Part shown: in pieces, positions 10,514-20,905 of the stretch
Layout of the letters: the number at the start of each line of letters is the position of its first letter
Position numbering within the stretch: position 1 is the stretch's first letter
Origin: Xylaria sp. FL1777
Taxonomy: Eukaryota; Ascomycota; Sordariomycetes; Xylariales; Xylariaceae
DNA: 64,000 nucleotides
Direction: 5' to 3'
Assembly: GCA_022578965.1 (NCBI GenBank)
Contig: MU400568.1
Coordinates: forward strand, 186,001 to 250,000
Program-made: the position numbers and the translations under genes
Notes under the pieces: generated by a model
What the model saw: the letters and a program-made list of their open reading frames with translations, nothing else
Database searches by the model: none
Told to the model about the DNA's origin: nothing

Positions 10514-13500
10514 CTACAAGAACCCCGCGGCCCCGTCATCCATAACAGCAGGCGGCGCACCACCGCCCTCGCCCTCGCCGCGCGGCGCATAAGCAGACGT
10601 CGACGCAGCAGCAGGGTGGTGCGCGAGCTTGCGGACGGAGTGGACGGGGTATCCCTCGCAATCGCCGTCGTCGTCGAGGCCGACGCTCTCGGTGCGCGAC
10701 CTCTTGCGGCTCGTCCGCGTCGGCGAGAGTTGCTGCTGCTGCGGATGCGATGTGAGGGCGGGGATGTGGCCGAGGGAGTGGTTGCGCAGCGGCGTCAGCC
10801 CCGTGCCGCCTAGCGTGAAGGGCGGCGCGGCCTCGCCTTCGCTTAGGCTGCTCAGGCTTTCGTCGAATAGTAGCCCTGTGGAGGCGCGGCGGCCGAAGGA
10901 CGGCGAGATCTGGGTTAGTTCTGCCGCTTGCCATGCTGTCCATGTGTCGTGGTGCTCGGGGCCGAGGTCTGCCTCGTGGCCATGGCCGTGGCCTGCGGCT
11001 GCGGCTGCGGCGGCTGCGATGGCGGCCCATTGTGGTTCTGCTGTTGTCGACGCTGGGAGCCCGCTTGCCTCGGCCCAGCTAACGCTACCGACGTCCGTTA
11101 CTGGCGGGTGGTTGTCCATGTAGCGCGTCGTCAAGTCGCCGAGGGTATGTGGAGAGGTGGTTGTAAAGTCTGGCATATAATCCGGCACATCAAGACCGGG
11201 TAGGAAGGGCTCGGTCGGGCTCGGATCAGGGCCGGTGAGGAGACTAGCATGGGTGTGATCCGTCATACTCGTGCCGCTTGTTCCGTCAGACATGAAACTC
11301 AGGTGGTGGTGCAGTGTGTGGCCTGAGTCGATGTTTGTACTATTGGTGTCGAAGTTGTGAGGGAAACTGCCTGAGAGAGCCGCTGAGGGAGGTGGAGTTG
11401 CGAGTCCGTTCGAAAACCCGTCAAGCACATCACTTAACCCTGCAAGATGGGTTTGCTGATGTAGCTGGTGCAGATGTTGGTTGTGGCTATGAGTATAACC
11501 CGGCATGGTGAAAGCAGTTGTAGGAGCGGCGTCATAAGCAGCGCTAAAGTTTTCGTGCATCATTGCGTTGACATGCTGTGCGTATCCGGGATGCGGGCTC
11601 ATGATGTTGTCCCGGGAGAGGCGTGTTGGGGACCCAGACACGTATGCCTGTTGTTGATGGTATGAGGATGTCGGGTCGATCTTGGTGAGAAAGCGCCAGT
11701 TGGTTCCTGGAGGCACGGCTGTCGTCTTTCCCCTCTCGTCGGTATTATCATGGACAGGCACAAATGTCCATAATATGACTGCTCGGCGTGTCCATTTCCC
11801 GCGGCTCCTCTTCGAAGATGAGTCGTCGTCGTTGTTTCTGCCCGCCGGCTCGTTCTGTGGCGCTGACCATACCTCCTGGTACATGGCAACTTGAGAGAGA
11901 AGGTCTTTAGGGCTGGGACCTTTGGACTTGAGATGCGATGATGACTCCTCGTTCTCCTTCTTCATGCGGGCTGCTTCACGCTCAGCCCGGCCACTCAGCG
12001 ATGCTGCCTCTCGAGCCGCTCGCTCACGGTCCTTTCTCTCTCGCTCAGCCGTGACGAACGGCGCAAGCTTGATGAAAGTGTTGGCCCAGCTGTTAGCTGG
12101 GAATGGAATGGAGATGGTATCGCGGCTACCACGGGCCGTGCAGTCACACCGACCGACACCGCTGCAGCCCACGCGATGAGAGGGAATTACGTCAATTGAA
12201 CTGCTTTCCTCCCAGTATTCGTTTTCTATATCCGACATGTACAGTTCATCAGGTTTAATCACCGATGTCCTTGATCGCCAACTGTGATTGTGGAGATCAG
12301 GTCTGCTAATCGTAAACTCAACAAGCCCATTCAAGTCGGAACCCGGGGGGAACTTCGACGTAGAGTGTAAATCGAGTACAGTTTCGAAGTGGAAAGTGTC
12401 GCAGGGTCCGACGACACACCGCGAAGTCAGCTCGTCAGACGGCTGAACGTCGTCGAGGGCAGCAGTGAGCTTCTCCCGGAGCTCAGGGAACCTAACATCC
12501 CACTTGCCGGAGATCTCCTTTACCGAAGACGACTCCTTCTGGGCCAGGCTCCTTGTGTATTCGTGTAGTAATATAGTCGGCTGGTTTCCCTGGCGTGGTA
12601 GGTCTTTATAGTCCTTGCCCTCATTCAGTTTCAGATGAGGGTAGTCTGCCTCTGTCAAGCATAAACCATCCGGATGGTTGGCAACCAACTGCTTTTTCAT
12701 TGTACCGTCCTCAGACGAGACATGTTTTTCTTTTAGGGCTATTTTCGACGACGACACGAAGATCCAACACTGCTTTGGTCGTATGAATACATCGTTCTCG
12801 GCGTTCAGAAGCCGCGAAAAGTACTCGTAGTTTGGTCGTTCGTCTGGTAACCGCCCATCAGCTATAGAGATAAGCACCCGGTTATTCTTGAAGGATTCCG
12901 TGTCTTCTTCTTCCTTCATCAGTCTCTTGTCGTCGTCTAGCCCGTCTTTCTGTCTCGGGAAGATGAAATGGACTAAACCGGGCGGTTAGTATGTGCTGGC
13001 TAGTCGAGCAGACGAACACTCTTACATGTAGACAATGTAGGGAAAAATCCTTTCAAAACCTGTATATGACTAGATACTTGTTTGCGTGACCTGAACATGG
13101 GATGTCCAGGGCTCTCCTTAGTCTTTTCTCGTTGTTTTCCAGATGGGATCCGTTCGCCCTTCCTTGGTGGATGGAGTGTCCAATGATAGATCCAAAGATA
13201 TTCCGTAATTAGCATATTCCGGCCGTAGAGGATTGTCTTGGAACTGAACTTCTTCCGACCCAGCTGGGGGATCAGGAGGAGGGCTACCATAAGTTGTTAA
13301 TATATGCCCCGTGTCGTGGACAGGATAAGAGAAGGCTATACACACCATCGAGGAAAGCATCTTCTAACCAGTCTGGCCACACAGGCTGCTCCTTGTCGAG
13401 CTCTTTCTGCATGACCTTATTGCGATAGTCTGCGAAGTTCTTGTGGTGGTATATGGGGTTCTTTCTACCCCGTGGGTTACCCATTGGTAGTTCTTGTAAA

Positions 13501-13790
13501 GACACATTTCGATGTAAAGAACGTTCACTCCGGAGGCTCGTGCCATAGCTCGAGGTCAAGGCTTGAGTGGGAAGTATAGGGGGCGTTGGAATAGAATGAA
13601 TTGGTGGAGATAGAGAGAGTTGGGTATAACACAGAGCAGCGGAGGCGGCAAGGCTATGAGTCTGAACGTTCCCAGTTGACTCGCTCAATGGTTGCCGTGT
13701 CGTAGGCACTCCCTCATGATGTCCATCGTATGCGTAATCAGACGCTGCTGTGAATCTCTGGGATGGTAAGACTGGCCGTGGAAGCTGCAT
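10514..13790 (-). CDS. abaA: AbaA, TEA/ATTS-domain regulator of conidiation
   Basis: Exons 13790-13346, 13283-13026 and 12972-10514; introns of 62 and 53 nt, the second with a perfect TACTAAC branch. The product is 1053 residues. The TEA/ATTS DNA-binding domain spans roughly residues 133-230. It begins PVWPDWLEDAFLD, continues LGRKKF and LYGRNMLITEYLW, and ends with the recognition helix RSRKQVSSHIQVLK. Between the last two elements lies a Lys/Arg-rich insertion of about 30 residues. The C-terminal half is rich in His, Gln, Ala and Ser, with a GHGHGH run and poly-Ala, as in activation regions. A Lys/Arg run KRSR near the end could be a nuclear signal. In Aspergillus AbaA acts after BrlA to drive phialide differentiation; the same role is inferred here. 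The longest uninterrupted frame (801 residues) lacks the TEA domain, so the two upstream exons matter. Confidence 0.93.
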
Positions 13791-13819
13791 CGTAAAGAGA
13801 GTAATGAAAGGAACGATAA

Positions 13820-13825
13820 AGAATG
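13820..13825 (-). promoter_or_regulatory. CATTCY (AbaA/TEAD-type) element 1
   Basis: The plus strand reads AGAATG (minus CATTCT), 30 nt before the abaA start codon and probably inside the leader. CATTCY is the known AbaA response element in Aspergillus. Confidence 0.4.
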
Positions 13826-13905
13826 CTTCAAGTAAGGACCGAGAATTTGGCGAATGCCTGGAGGGAACGCAAGAACGCTGGGAAGCAGATTAAGATATGT
13901 AGAAA

Positions 13906-13911
13906 GGAATG
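13906..13911 (-). promoter_or_regulatory. CATTCY (AbaA/TEAD-type) element 2
   Basis: The plus strand reads GGAATG (minus CATTCC), an exact TEAD-type core, 116 nt before the abaA start codon. Confidence 0.4.
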
Positions 13912-13997
13912 GCAGCGGCAAGAAATGCCCGTCGAGATATGAGTGAAGATGATCACTTGGCCAGACGAACTGGCATGGAGGTAGATGATGCCATATC

Positions 13998-14006
13998 TTA
14001 TATAAA
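13998..14006 (-). promoter_or_regulatory. TATA-like box of abaA
   Basis: The minus strand reads GTTTATATAAG around here, about 210 nt before the abaA ATG. Confidence 0.4.
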
Positions 14007-14253
14007 CCTTGGCAGCCTGTCACTCGAGTACGGCGATTATCAAGTAGGAGAGAGACTGTGCCTTGAACGACCACGCCCTGGAGACTACCCCACTAGGTGG
14101 TGTCAAGGGTCAAGGGCGTCATAGAGAAGACTCGGGATAATACAAACACCACTGTCGAGACAAGAGGTATTGCTATGAGATAAGAGAAGGGTACTGCTGG
14201 CACGTAACGAGCCTAGGATCAAAATGGTAACGAGACAATAACAGACGTATCGG

Positions 14254-14259
14254 GGAATG
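14254..14259 (-). promoter_or_regulatory. CATTCY (AbaA/TEAD-type) element 3
   Basis: The plus strand reads GGAATG (minus CATTCC), upstream of the TATA-like box and in the same orientation as the other elements. Confidence 0.4.
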
Positions 14260-14342
14260 CTCAATTTGCGAGTACTGAGGATGTCCTCCACCTATCTGCC
14301 TCGGCTCGGCGACTTCTACAAGACTCGGAGTATTAAGCGACG

Positions 14343-14348
14343 GGAATG
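14343..14348 (-). promoter_or_regulatory. CATTCY (AbaA/TEAD-type) element 4
   Basis: The plus strand reads GGAATG (minus CATTCC), 89 nt beyond element 3 and in the same orientation. Confidence 0.4.
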
Positions 14349-14633
14349 TGACTTTGACTAACGTACTAATACAAAGATCGTCGAGTCTATAGAGTAGCAG
14401 CAAGTACTTGAGTCGACAGGGGGTCGTTCTGTGTGCAGCGCTCCCTGTAACCTGCCTGCATGCGAACCGTTTCCCTGGGTCCGGCTTGCGGGGAAAGCTC
14501 CTATACTCTTGGCAAAGGGAGTCTCACAAACCAATGAACCAGATCTTCTCTCCGAGATGGCAATACTCACACTCCTTTAGTGGCATAATTATATGCACAG
14601 GGAAGAATAGACAATTCAATTGATTGCTGCCTT

Positions 14634-17519
14634 TTAATCTCCCTCGTCCCTGTCCCCCCCGACGGTGAACTTCTTCCGGCCTTGGCCTGTGAGTTCCTGG
14701 AGGGCCACCTTATTAACCTGCCCGCCGACCTTCTTCTGCATCTTAGCAATCTCCTCTTCGGCATCCACTGCTTCAGCTTCTGCGTATTGGAGAATCAGAC
14801 GACGGCCGAGCAAGTGTGTTCCTTCAAGTGCCTGCAGCGCCGTAGCCGCCTCCTTACTGGAAGAAAAGTCTACAAATGCAAATCCCCTCCCAGAATGATT
14901 AAACTTCTTAGGCATCCTGACAGCCTTGATCTGAGAATACGCAGAGAACAGCGTTCTTATCTCACGCTTACTTGCCTGGAACGGCAAGTTCTTCACTATG
15001 AGAGTGCAGGTAGCTTTATTAGCAATCGCCTCCTTTTTCTTTCGCTCCTCAGCAGCATCAAGGCCACGGTGAGAAGCTCTGATCTGTAACTTGTGCCCCA
15101 TTAGAACATGGCCGTCCATGACCTTTGCCGCAGCAGCAGCCATTTCGCTATTCTCAAAGGAAATGAAGCCAAATCCCATCGAGAGTGTTTCACCGGGCCG
15201 CTTTATATCCTTTTTTGTCTTAACAAGGGCGTTCTTGAACCCTTCAAGATGTTGGAAAGCCTCAGCCAGTGCATTAGTGTTAGTATCAAAATTCAAGTTT
15301 TTCACGAACAATGTAGCATCTGATGAGGGCTGCTTTGCATCGTCCGCAAGAAGATCTGATGCGGAAATCTTTTCAACCGCAGCAGGCTGGGTACTCAGGC
15401 TCTGACCTGGTGCCAGTTCTGAGTCGGAGAATATGTCTCGTGGAGCCTTCTCCAAAAACAATTGTGAAGAGCCGAAGCGCCGATACGCTAGTTTTGCGAA
15501 AGCTCGTTTCCCGTCAGATGGAGAAGCAAGTTGTACGATGGCAATCACCCCTGATGGGGGGATCAAGACTCTTAATACTCTACCATGTTCCTCAAAAAGA
15601 TTCCTAATTTCCTCAGATTTCGTGTTTGCATCTAGGTTCTTGACCAGGATCACATCATCGGATCGTGGTTTTAGTTTGAAAGACTCTAAGTTGACACCGT
15701 TTGCGGCAAAGTATGACTTAGTATCCTGTATTATCTCTGACTCAGCAAGGGCCTGCTTAACACCGGCGTCACTGCTCGTCGGATCTAGCAATTCACTTTT
15801 AGAAATGCCCAGACGATCGGCAACAGATGTATTGACGGCATCTTGGGACAGGTAAAGAGAATTCCAGGACCACGTTGAAGCAGCTGCTTTTTTCCTCTTC
15901 TTTATTAAATTTTGTTGTTTGAGTGGCAGCTTGGCGAGTGAGAATTCGTCAAGTTCGTCCGTTTTCGCTTTCGCAGGTAACAGGTGCAAAATCCTGCCCT
16001 GAAACGTGGTACGATCGGATTGGAATGCCTCTACAGCTGCCTCCTGCTCGTGAAATAAAATAAAACCCATCTTCGGCATATTAGCAATGCGTTCTCATAG
16101 TCATTTAAAAGGGTATAACTTACACCTCGGTTCTTGTTTGACGCATCGGATGGAACATGGACCTGTGCTCATTTTAGCAGGAATGAAAATATTGGATCAG
16201 GGATAGCTATTGGTTGACAAAGGGAGATTCTCAGAAACCAGAGCATCTACTAAAATACTGGCCCAGGGTTCGCATCAAAAATGATTCAGCTGTCCCTATC
16301 TGGGGTTCATCATAGAATCAACAGGAGAGAAGGGATTTATATATATATATAATTCATCAGATTCTTACCTCTTCTACCTCGCCGAACTTTTCGAAATGAG
16401 TCCTGAGGTCTTCCGCAGTAGCATCATAGGGTAGATTTCGGCAGAAAATCCTCGCAGTCTTTCGAATAGCGTCAAGAACAGCAGCATTCTGCGAATCCGT
16501 ATCCTTTTCTACGCTCTCTTCTAGTAAAGCTGTGGCATTTTCTTCTAATATGTCGGCGTCATCTGGAGTTATTTGTTGCAAAATGTGTTGATCAGTTGCT
16601 TGAACTGTTGCTGGTTTTTGTCTGACGGGGGCGATGTCATCCTCATTGGCCAAGTCGAGAAGTCTGTTTGTCCTATTACGCAACCAGTTGTCATCATCCA
16701 TCATACCGGTGGTCACATCCTCCGCACGGTTCGCAAGTTGTGTAGCTGGCTGGTCATCTGGCTCATATGCGGGGGGATCACCCATCCCCGTAGCTGGTGG
16801 TAGTGATTGTGATTCTGGAACTGATTTAGGTGGCGGTGTTGCTATTCGTTTACTAGGTTGTGAGGGCATAGATTGGTACTCGTCCCCCGATTCTGGTTCA
16901 TCAACGGCAGCAACCTTCTTTGTAGGAGGTTCAAGAACAGACTCGTCTTCGTGCCCATGTAGTTTGTTTGCCGAGATCTTCGATGCCTGCATTACATTCA
17001 GAAATTCCCTCAATTTCGGATCGGATTCGTTTAGGGCGTCTCGCTTGCGCTTCTTCGCGTTGGTATCGGGCTGTTCTTCACGCGGCGTTGGCTGTTGGGT
17101 AGACTTGGGTTTTGAGCCCGTAGGATGTCGCACTTCAGAGGATTTGGCTCGGGAGATGGAGGGATCTGCTATCTACAGAGAAACTGTTAGCTGCAAATGT
17201 ATACTAACCAGCCCACAAATTACCTACGGGCTTGGCGAGCTCAACGTTAATCTTGGACATGCGGATGAAAGAACGATTGAAGTACTGGACTGCCTCGGCG
17301 GCCTCCTGCGGAGTTTTGTAGCCAACATAGCCGATTCTCCTCTGTGGGAAAAACTTGATGTCGGAAACATGGCCCTTCGTACTAAAATGTTTCCGTAACT
17401 CAGTCTCTAACGCGGTAAGATGTCAATACGCAGACTCTGACGACACATGATGTCGGAGATGATAACAGACCTTTGATTGTTGGGGGAAGACCGCGCACAA
17501 ATATACGTGAGGACTCCAT
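14634..17519 (-). CDS. mrd1: MRD1, multiple RRM protein of the SSU processome
   Basis: Exons 17519-17471, 17406-17228, 17172-16369, 16162-16124 and 16070-14634; all phases close, giving 835 residues. Five RRM domains are visible. RRM1 (about 4-74) begins RIFVRGLPP, and RRM2 (about 315-405) begins RIFCRNLPYD and is split across exons 3-5. RRM3 (about 497-565) begins VILVKNLD, RRM4 (about 610-690) begins LFVKNLNF and RRM5 (about 713-790) begins LIVKNLPF. Residues 77-310 are acidic and low-complexity, as in other fungal MRD1 proteins. The protein binds pre-rRNA and U3 in the nucleolus and is needed for 18S rRNA cleavage. Intron 3 is long for this window (206 nt). Intron 4 uses an AAG acceptor. 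The start is the ATG giving MESSRIFVRG, directly before RNP2 of RRM1. The gene diverges from LC8. Confidence 0.95.
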
Positions 17520-18116
17520 CGTGGTGAGCGGGTAGGTCAAATCTTCATACCTCTCTCTCTCACTCTTGTTTTCCTCTGCTCTATTTACAGCTCGAGGAGG
17601 AAAGGGGGAAAAAGTTGCTAAGGTATCGTCAAACCAAAATTTGGTGGAGACCAGGAAGTGCTAGACTTATCGTCACGTGATTAGAGCCATCCCACCTTTG
17701 AGAAGTACTGACCAGGTAGGTACCTAAATCGGTACCTTAGTGGTCTTAGTGCAGGATACAGCACGCATCAGGTAGGGGAGGTAGCGCCACCTATCGCCCA
17801 GGTCCAGAACCCCCCGACTGCCAAAAAACAAGGCGGCCAATGGTGGGTGGCAGCGCGACGCTTCTCATCTCTACACCACCACCAACGCGACATCGGGCAC
17901 ATCCTCTCTTTCTAGTTTGCAAACACCCTCCCTTAAACAACAACAATCGCAAAATCCTGTATTCACCGCTGAATCTTGACGCGGCAGTGTGAGTTCAAAA
18001 CTCGAAATCCGATATCACAATTCTTTTTACCAAAATCGCTATTGTTTGAGCTACTGCTGAGATCTCATATCATTATAGAACCACCGTTTACCAACTCCTA
18101 CAAAACTTGTATCAAC
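17520..18116. other. Shared promoter region of MRD1 and dynein LC8
   Basis: About 600 nt between two divergent start codons. It has CT-rich runs near 17540-17580 and 17900-17945, typical of fungal transcription starts. No gene is seen. Confidence 0.6.
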
Positions 18117-18726
18117 ATGGTAGCAGAACAACCCTCCCCTCCTCCGGCTGCGCGCGAAAAGCTCGACGGTTCGTGAACCTCCCTGTCCAACGCGATAACA
18201 TGAGGACCATTTCTGGCTAACAATCACCCTCCTCGTGCAACAGCGCAAATCAAGTCGGCAGACATGGTCAGGGAAATTCCTATATCATAGCAAGCAAACC
18301 AACAGATATACTGACAGATATTAGACCGAGGATATGCAGCAGGAGGCCATCGACGTCGGTATGGGCTAAAATGAAACTCCCATATCCAAATACACATCTG
18401 ACACGTGCCACCAGCTCAAGAGGCGATGGGAAAGTTTACCATTGAGAAGGATATTGCGCAGCACATCAAGAAAACGGTAGGACTCCTCTTGTCATTGGGT
18501 CAAGTCGCTGCGGTTCGTACTAAACGCGATTAGTTTGACGAGCGAAAGGGCCCTACATGGCACTGTATTGTGGGAAGGAACTTTGGCAGCTTTGTCACTC
18601 ACGGTAATCATTGTGCCTGGTCTTAACTGCGTTGTTAACATTATTAACATATTGGCTACAGAGACGAAGCACTTCATCTACTTTTACCTAGGCCACTGTG
18701 CCATCCTGCTCTTCAAGACTCAGTGA
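18117..18726 (+). CDS. Dynein light chain LC8 type
   Basis: Six short exons: 18117-18168, 18244-18266, 18325-18358, 18415-18476, 18534-18603 and 18662-18726. All phases fit and give 101 residues. The sequence carries the LC8 landmarks in order: [58 protein letters not shown] and AILLFKTQ. The first dozen residues are a Pro-rich extension. LC8 is the small dimeric hub protein of cytoplasmic dynein; it also binds many other partners. The Aspergillus counterpart is nudG, needed for nuclear migration. No exon exceeds 70 nt, so the gene is invisible to long-ORF searches. Confidence 0.95.
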
Positions 18727-20867
18727 TCCACCAAAGTCCCGAAAGTGAGCAATCGAGCCGGCTGTTCGAATACATTTCCTCCGTGATTTGCATCGGCATC
18801 TGCATTAATATCGGCACCAGGGGTGGCTAAAGAAAAGTAAACGTAAGAGTACAACAGGCGCATGAATAGATACTCGGACGCCAAGTCGAGTGGAGAGACC
18901 TTGGTCATCTACCGCCCTACTTTATGTCTTCTAAGATGGCATCAAGCCACAGAGTGGCAGAGAGACAGTCCATCAGAGAACGCTTGACAACGTTCTTCAG
19001 TAGAACGCATAATATAAAAAACACAACCTAGGTTCTCCTTTCTCCTTTCTTCATGCTTTGGTGTTTTGGCGGAAAGGGGGGCTTAAGCAGTCAATATACG
19101 CTAGACATTAAATAGGCTTGAGTGTTCCAGGATCAAGGTCCTAGAGCAGAATCGTTATTTTCTCCACGTCTTCCTGATTCTGATCCCGTCTGTGTAACAT
19201 CAGTTGCCACTTTTAGAAATCTAACGCTCAGCTCAGCCTCATGGCCAGGACGGTTCCCGGAATCCCGGCATGAAAAATAGAGTGAGTCAGGTACCGTAGG
19301 TGCAGGTAGTGTAGGCAAGGTACGAAGACCTAAATGACATGGTCTTTCCCCGTTTCTGGATTATCACAGGGTCACGTCCCCTTGCGTTAGATGGCTGTCA
19401 TCCATCTAGATAGTCTGTCTGTCATAAACATCAGACGACAAAGCCGCGTTTCAACTATGCCTTTGCATATGAACCTGAAACAAGGCAGACTTTTTTTTTC
19501 CTATCTCCGTTCGCCGTCCTATTGTCTATGATGCCCGGTATAATACTAGGGTCACATATAATAGACGAACGACTCTATGTAGTTTATAGAGAATAAGTGT
19601 AGTGGAAGAAAGGCGATTGATAAGCGGCCTTACATGAGGACCAGTCGGTAGTCTCCATGGGGAGAGAGGAATCTGTATTACTAAATGATGGAATGTTTCA
19701 TTCCCCCGGATCGGATCAGACTTGGAGACAGAAGACCATGTCTCAACAGATGAATTTTATGTCTCAGGCCATCTCCAGTACCTGGATCTGCAAGGTAGGT
19801 AATTGGAGTCGAACCGATCTGGTTACAGTGCGCTGAAACACGCATTCGTTGACGGGATCGGCGGTTATGTGGCGCCAGCATCTCAGGTTGTCCGAACCAC
19901 ATGTATCCAATCTACTGGATGACAGCATCTGTCATCTCGCCATCTCTTACGTCGATGCTCGCATGGCCAAGTGCCTGTCTACATACCTGCCTATGCCAGG
20001 CGGACGGCGAACGTGACTCCCAACAGTAGATATTACCAATGCGGCAGAGCCTCGGTGACTCTTGGACCTTCGCCGCATGCGGCCTCCATCTATCAGAAAT
20101 AGATAAGCAGAAACGCCCGTACAGGGAGCCACAAGAATACGGCAAGGTCGTCGTTGGGTTCCATGCATACCTACACATTTACCTGCCTCGGCGCCGTCCG
20201 GTGACACATATCAGTCAATTGCCTGGGGCCATCAGTAATAACTGGTTCCAGTGTGGAATACGAGGCAGAGCATGCCTGGAAACGAGTACTATGGTTGGCG
20301 AACCAGGATATCGCGTGTGTACCTACATGGTGTGCCCGGATTCGGATGGCTCTGGATGCTACTACATACCTACCTACCTGCAGTACTGCGTACTTACGTC
20401 CAGATTAATATAATTACTATACCTACCACACGACTTTCTAAGTAAGCCTTGGGATCCCCTGTCGATGAGAAGTTGATAAACCGGTACACGCCTCGAGCTC
20501 TCTCTTTCACAAGTGCCAGGCACCAAATGATCCCGGCCAAGAGGGCGTTCGATATCTACCTAGTCACCCCCAATCCCGTCTTATACCACCACCACCAGCA
20601 AGCAAGCAAACGACGCCGTGCATCGAGAACAGAGAAACTTCCGAAGCACAAACTCCGCTCAAGTGACCCAAGTTCGTGCAACAAACGGTATGATCACGAT
20701 GTCAATCCTGTGCGACGAACAAGTTGCCAGAGGGTAAGATTCAAGTTTGACAGTCCAGGCAGACGAGTCTAGCAAGACAGACAGACAGGCAGGCATGCGA
20801 GGCGTTCCTGTGCATGTCAACCGACCCAAGAATCAGTTACGCAGCAGTCAGTCAGTCAGTCGGTCAG

Positions 20868-20905
<38 letters not shown>

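Larger units (their letters stand above)
13791..14633. other. abaA upstream region
   Basis: Promoter and leader of abaA, also reaching the 3' end of MRD1. It has a TATA-like box and four CATTCY elements, listed separately. No gene is seen. Confidence 0.6.

Noticed and set aside
19795..19880. A perfect tRNA B-box string (GGTTCGACTCC) on the minus strand
   Set aside because: The flanking bases do not form a T-stem of five pairs, and no A-box, anticodon stem or acceptor stem fits.
20039..20413. 124-codon plus-strand ORF in the gene-poor region
   Set aside because: Built from TACC/GTAC repeat-like DNA with odd composition and no domain; an equally long antisense ORF overlaps it.
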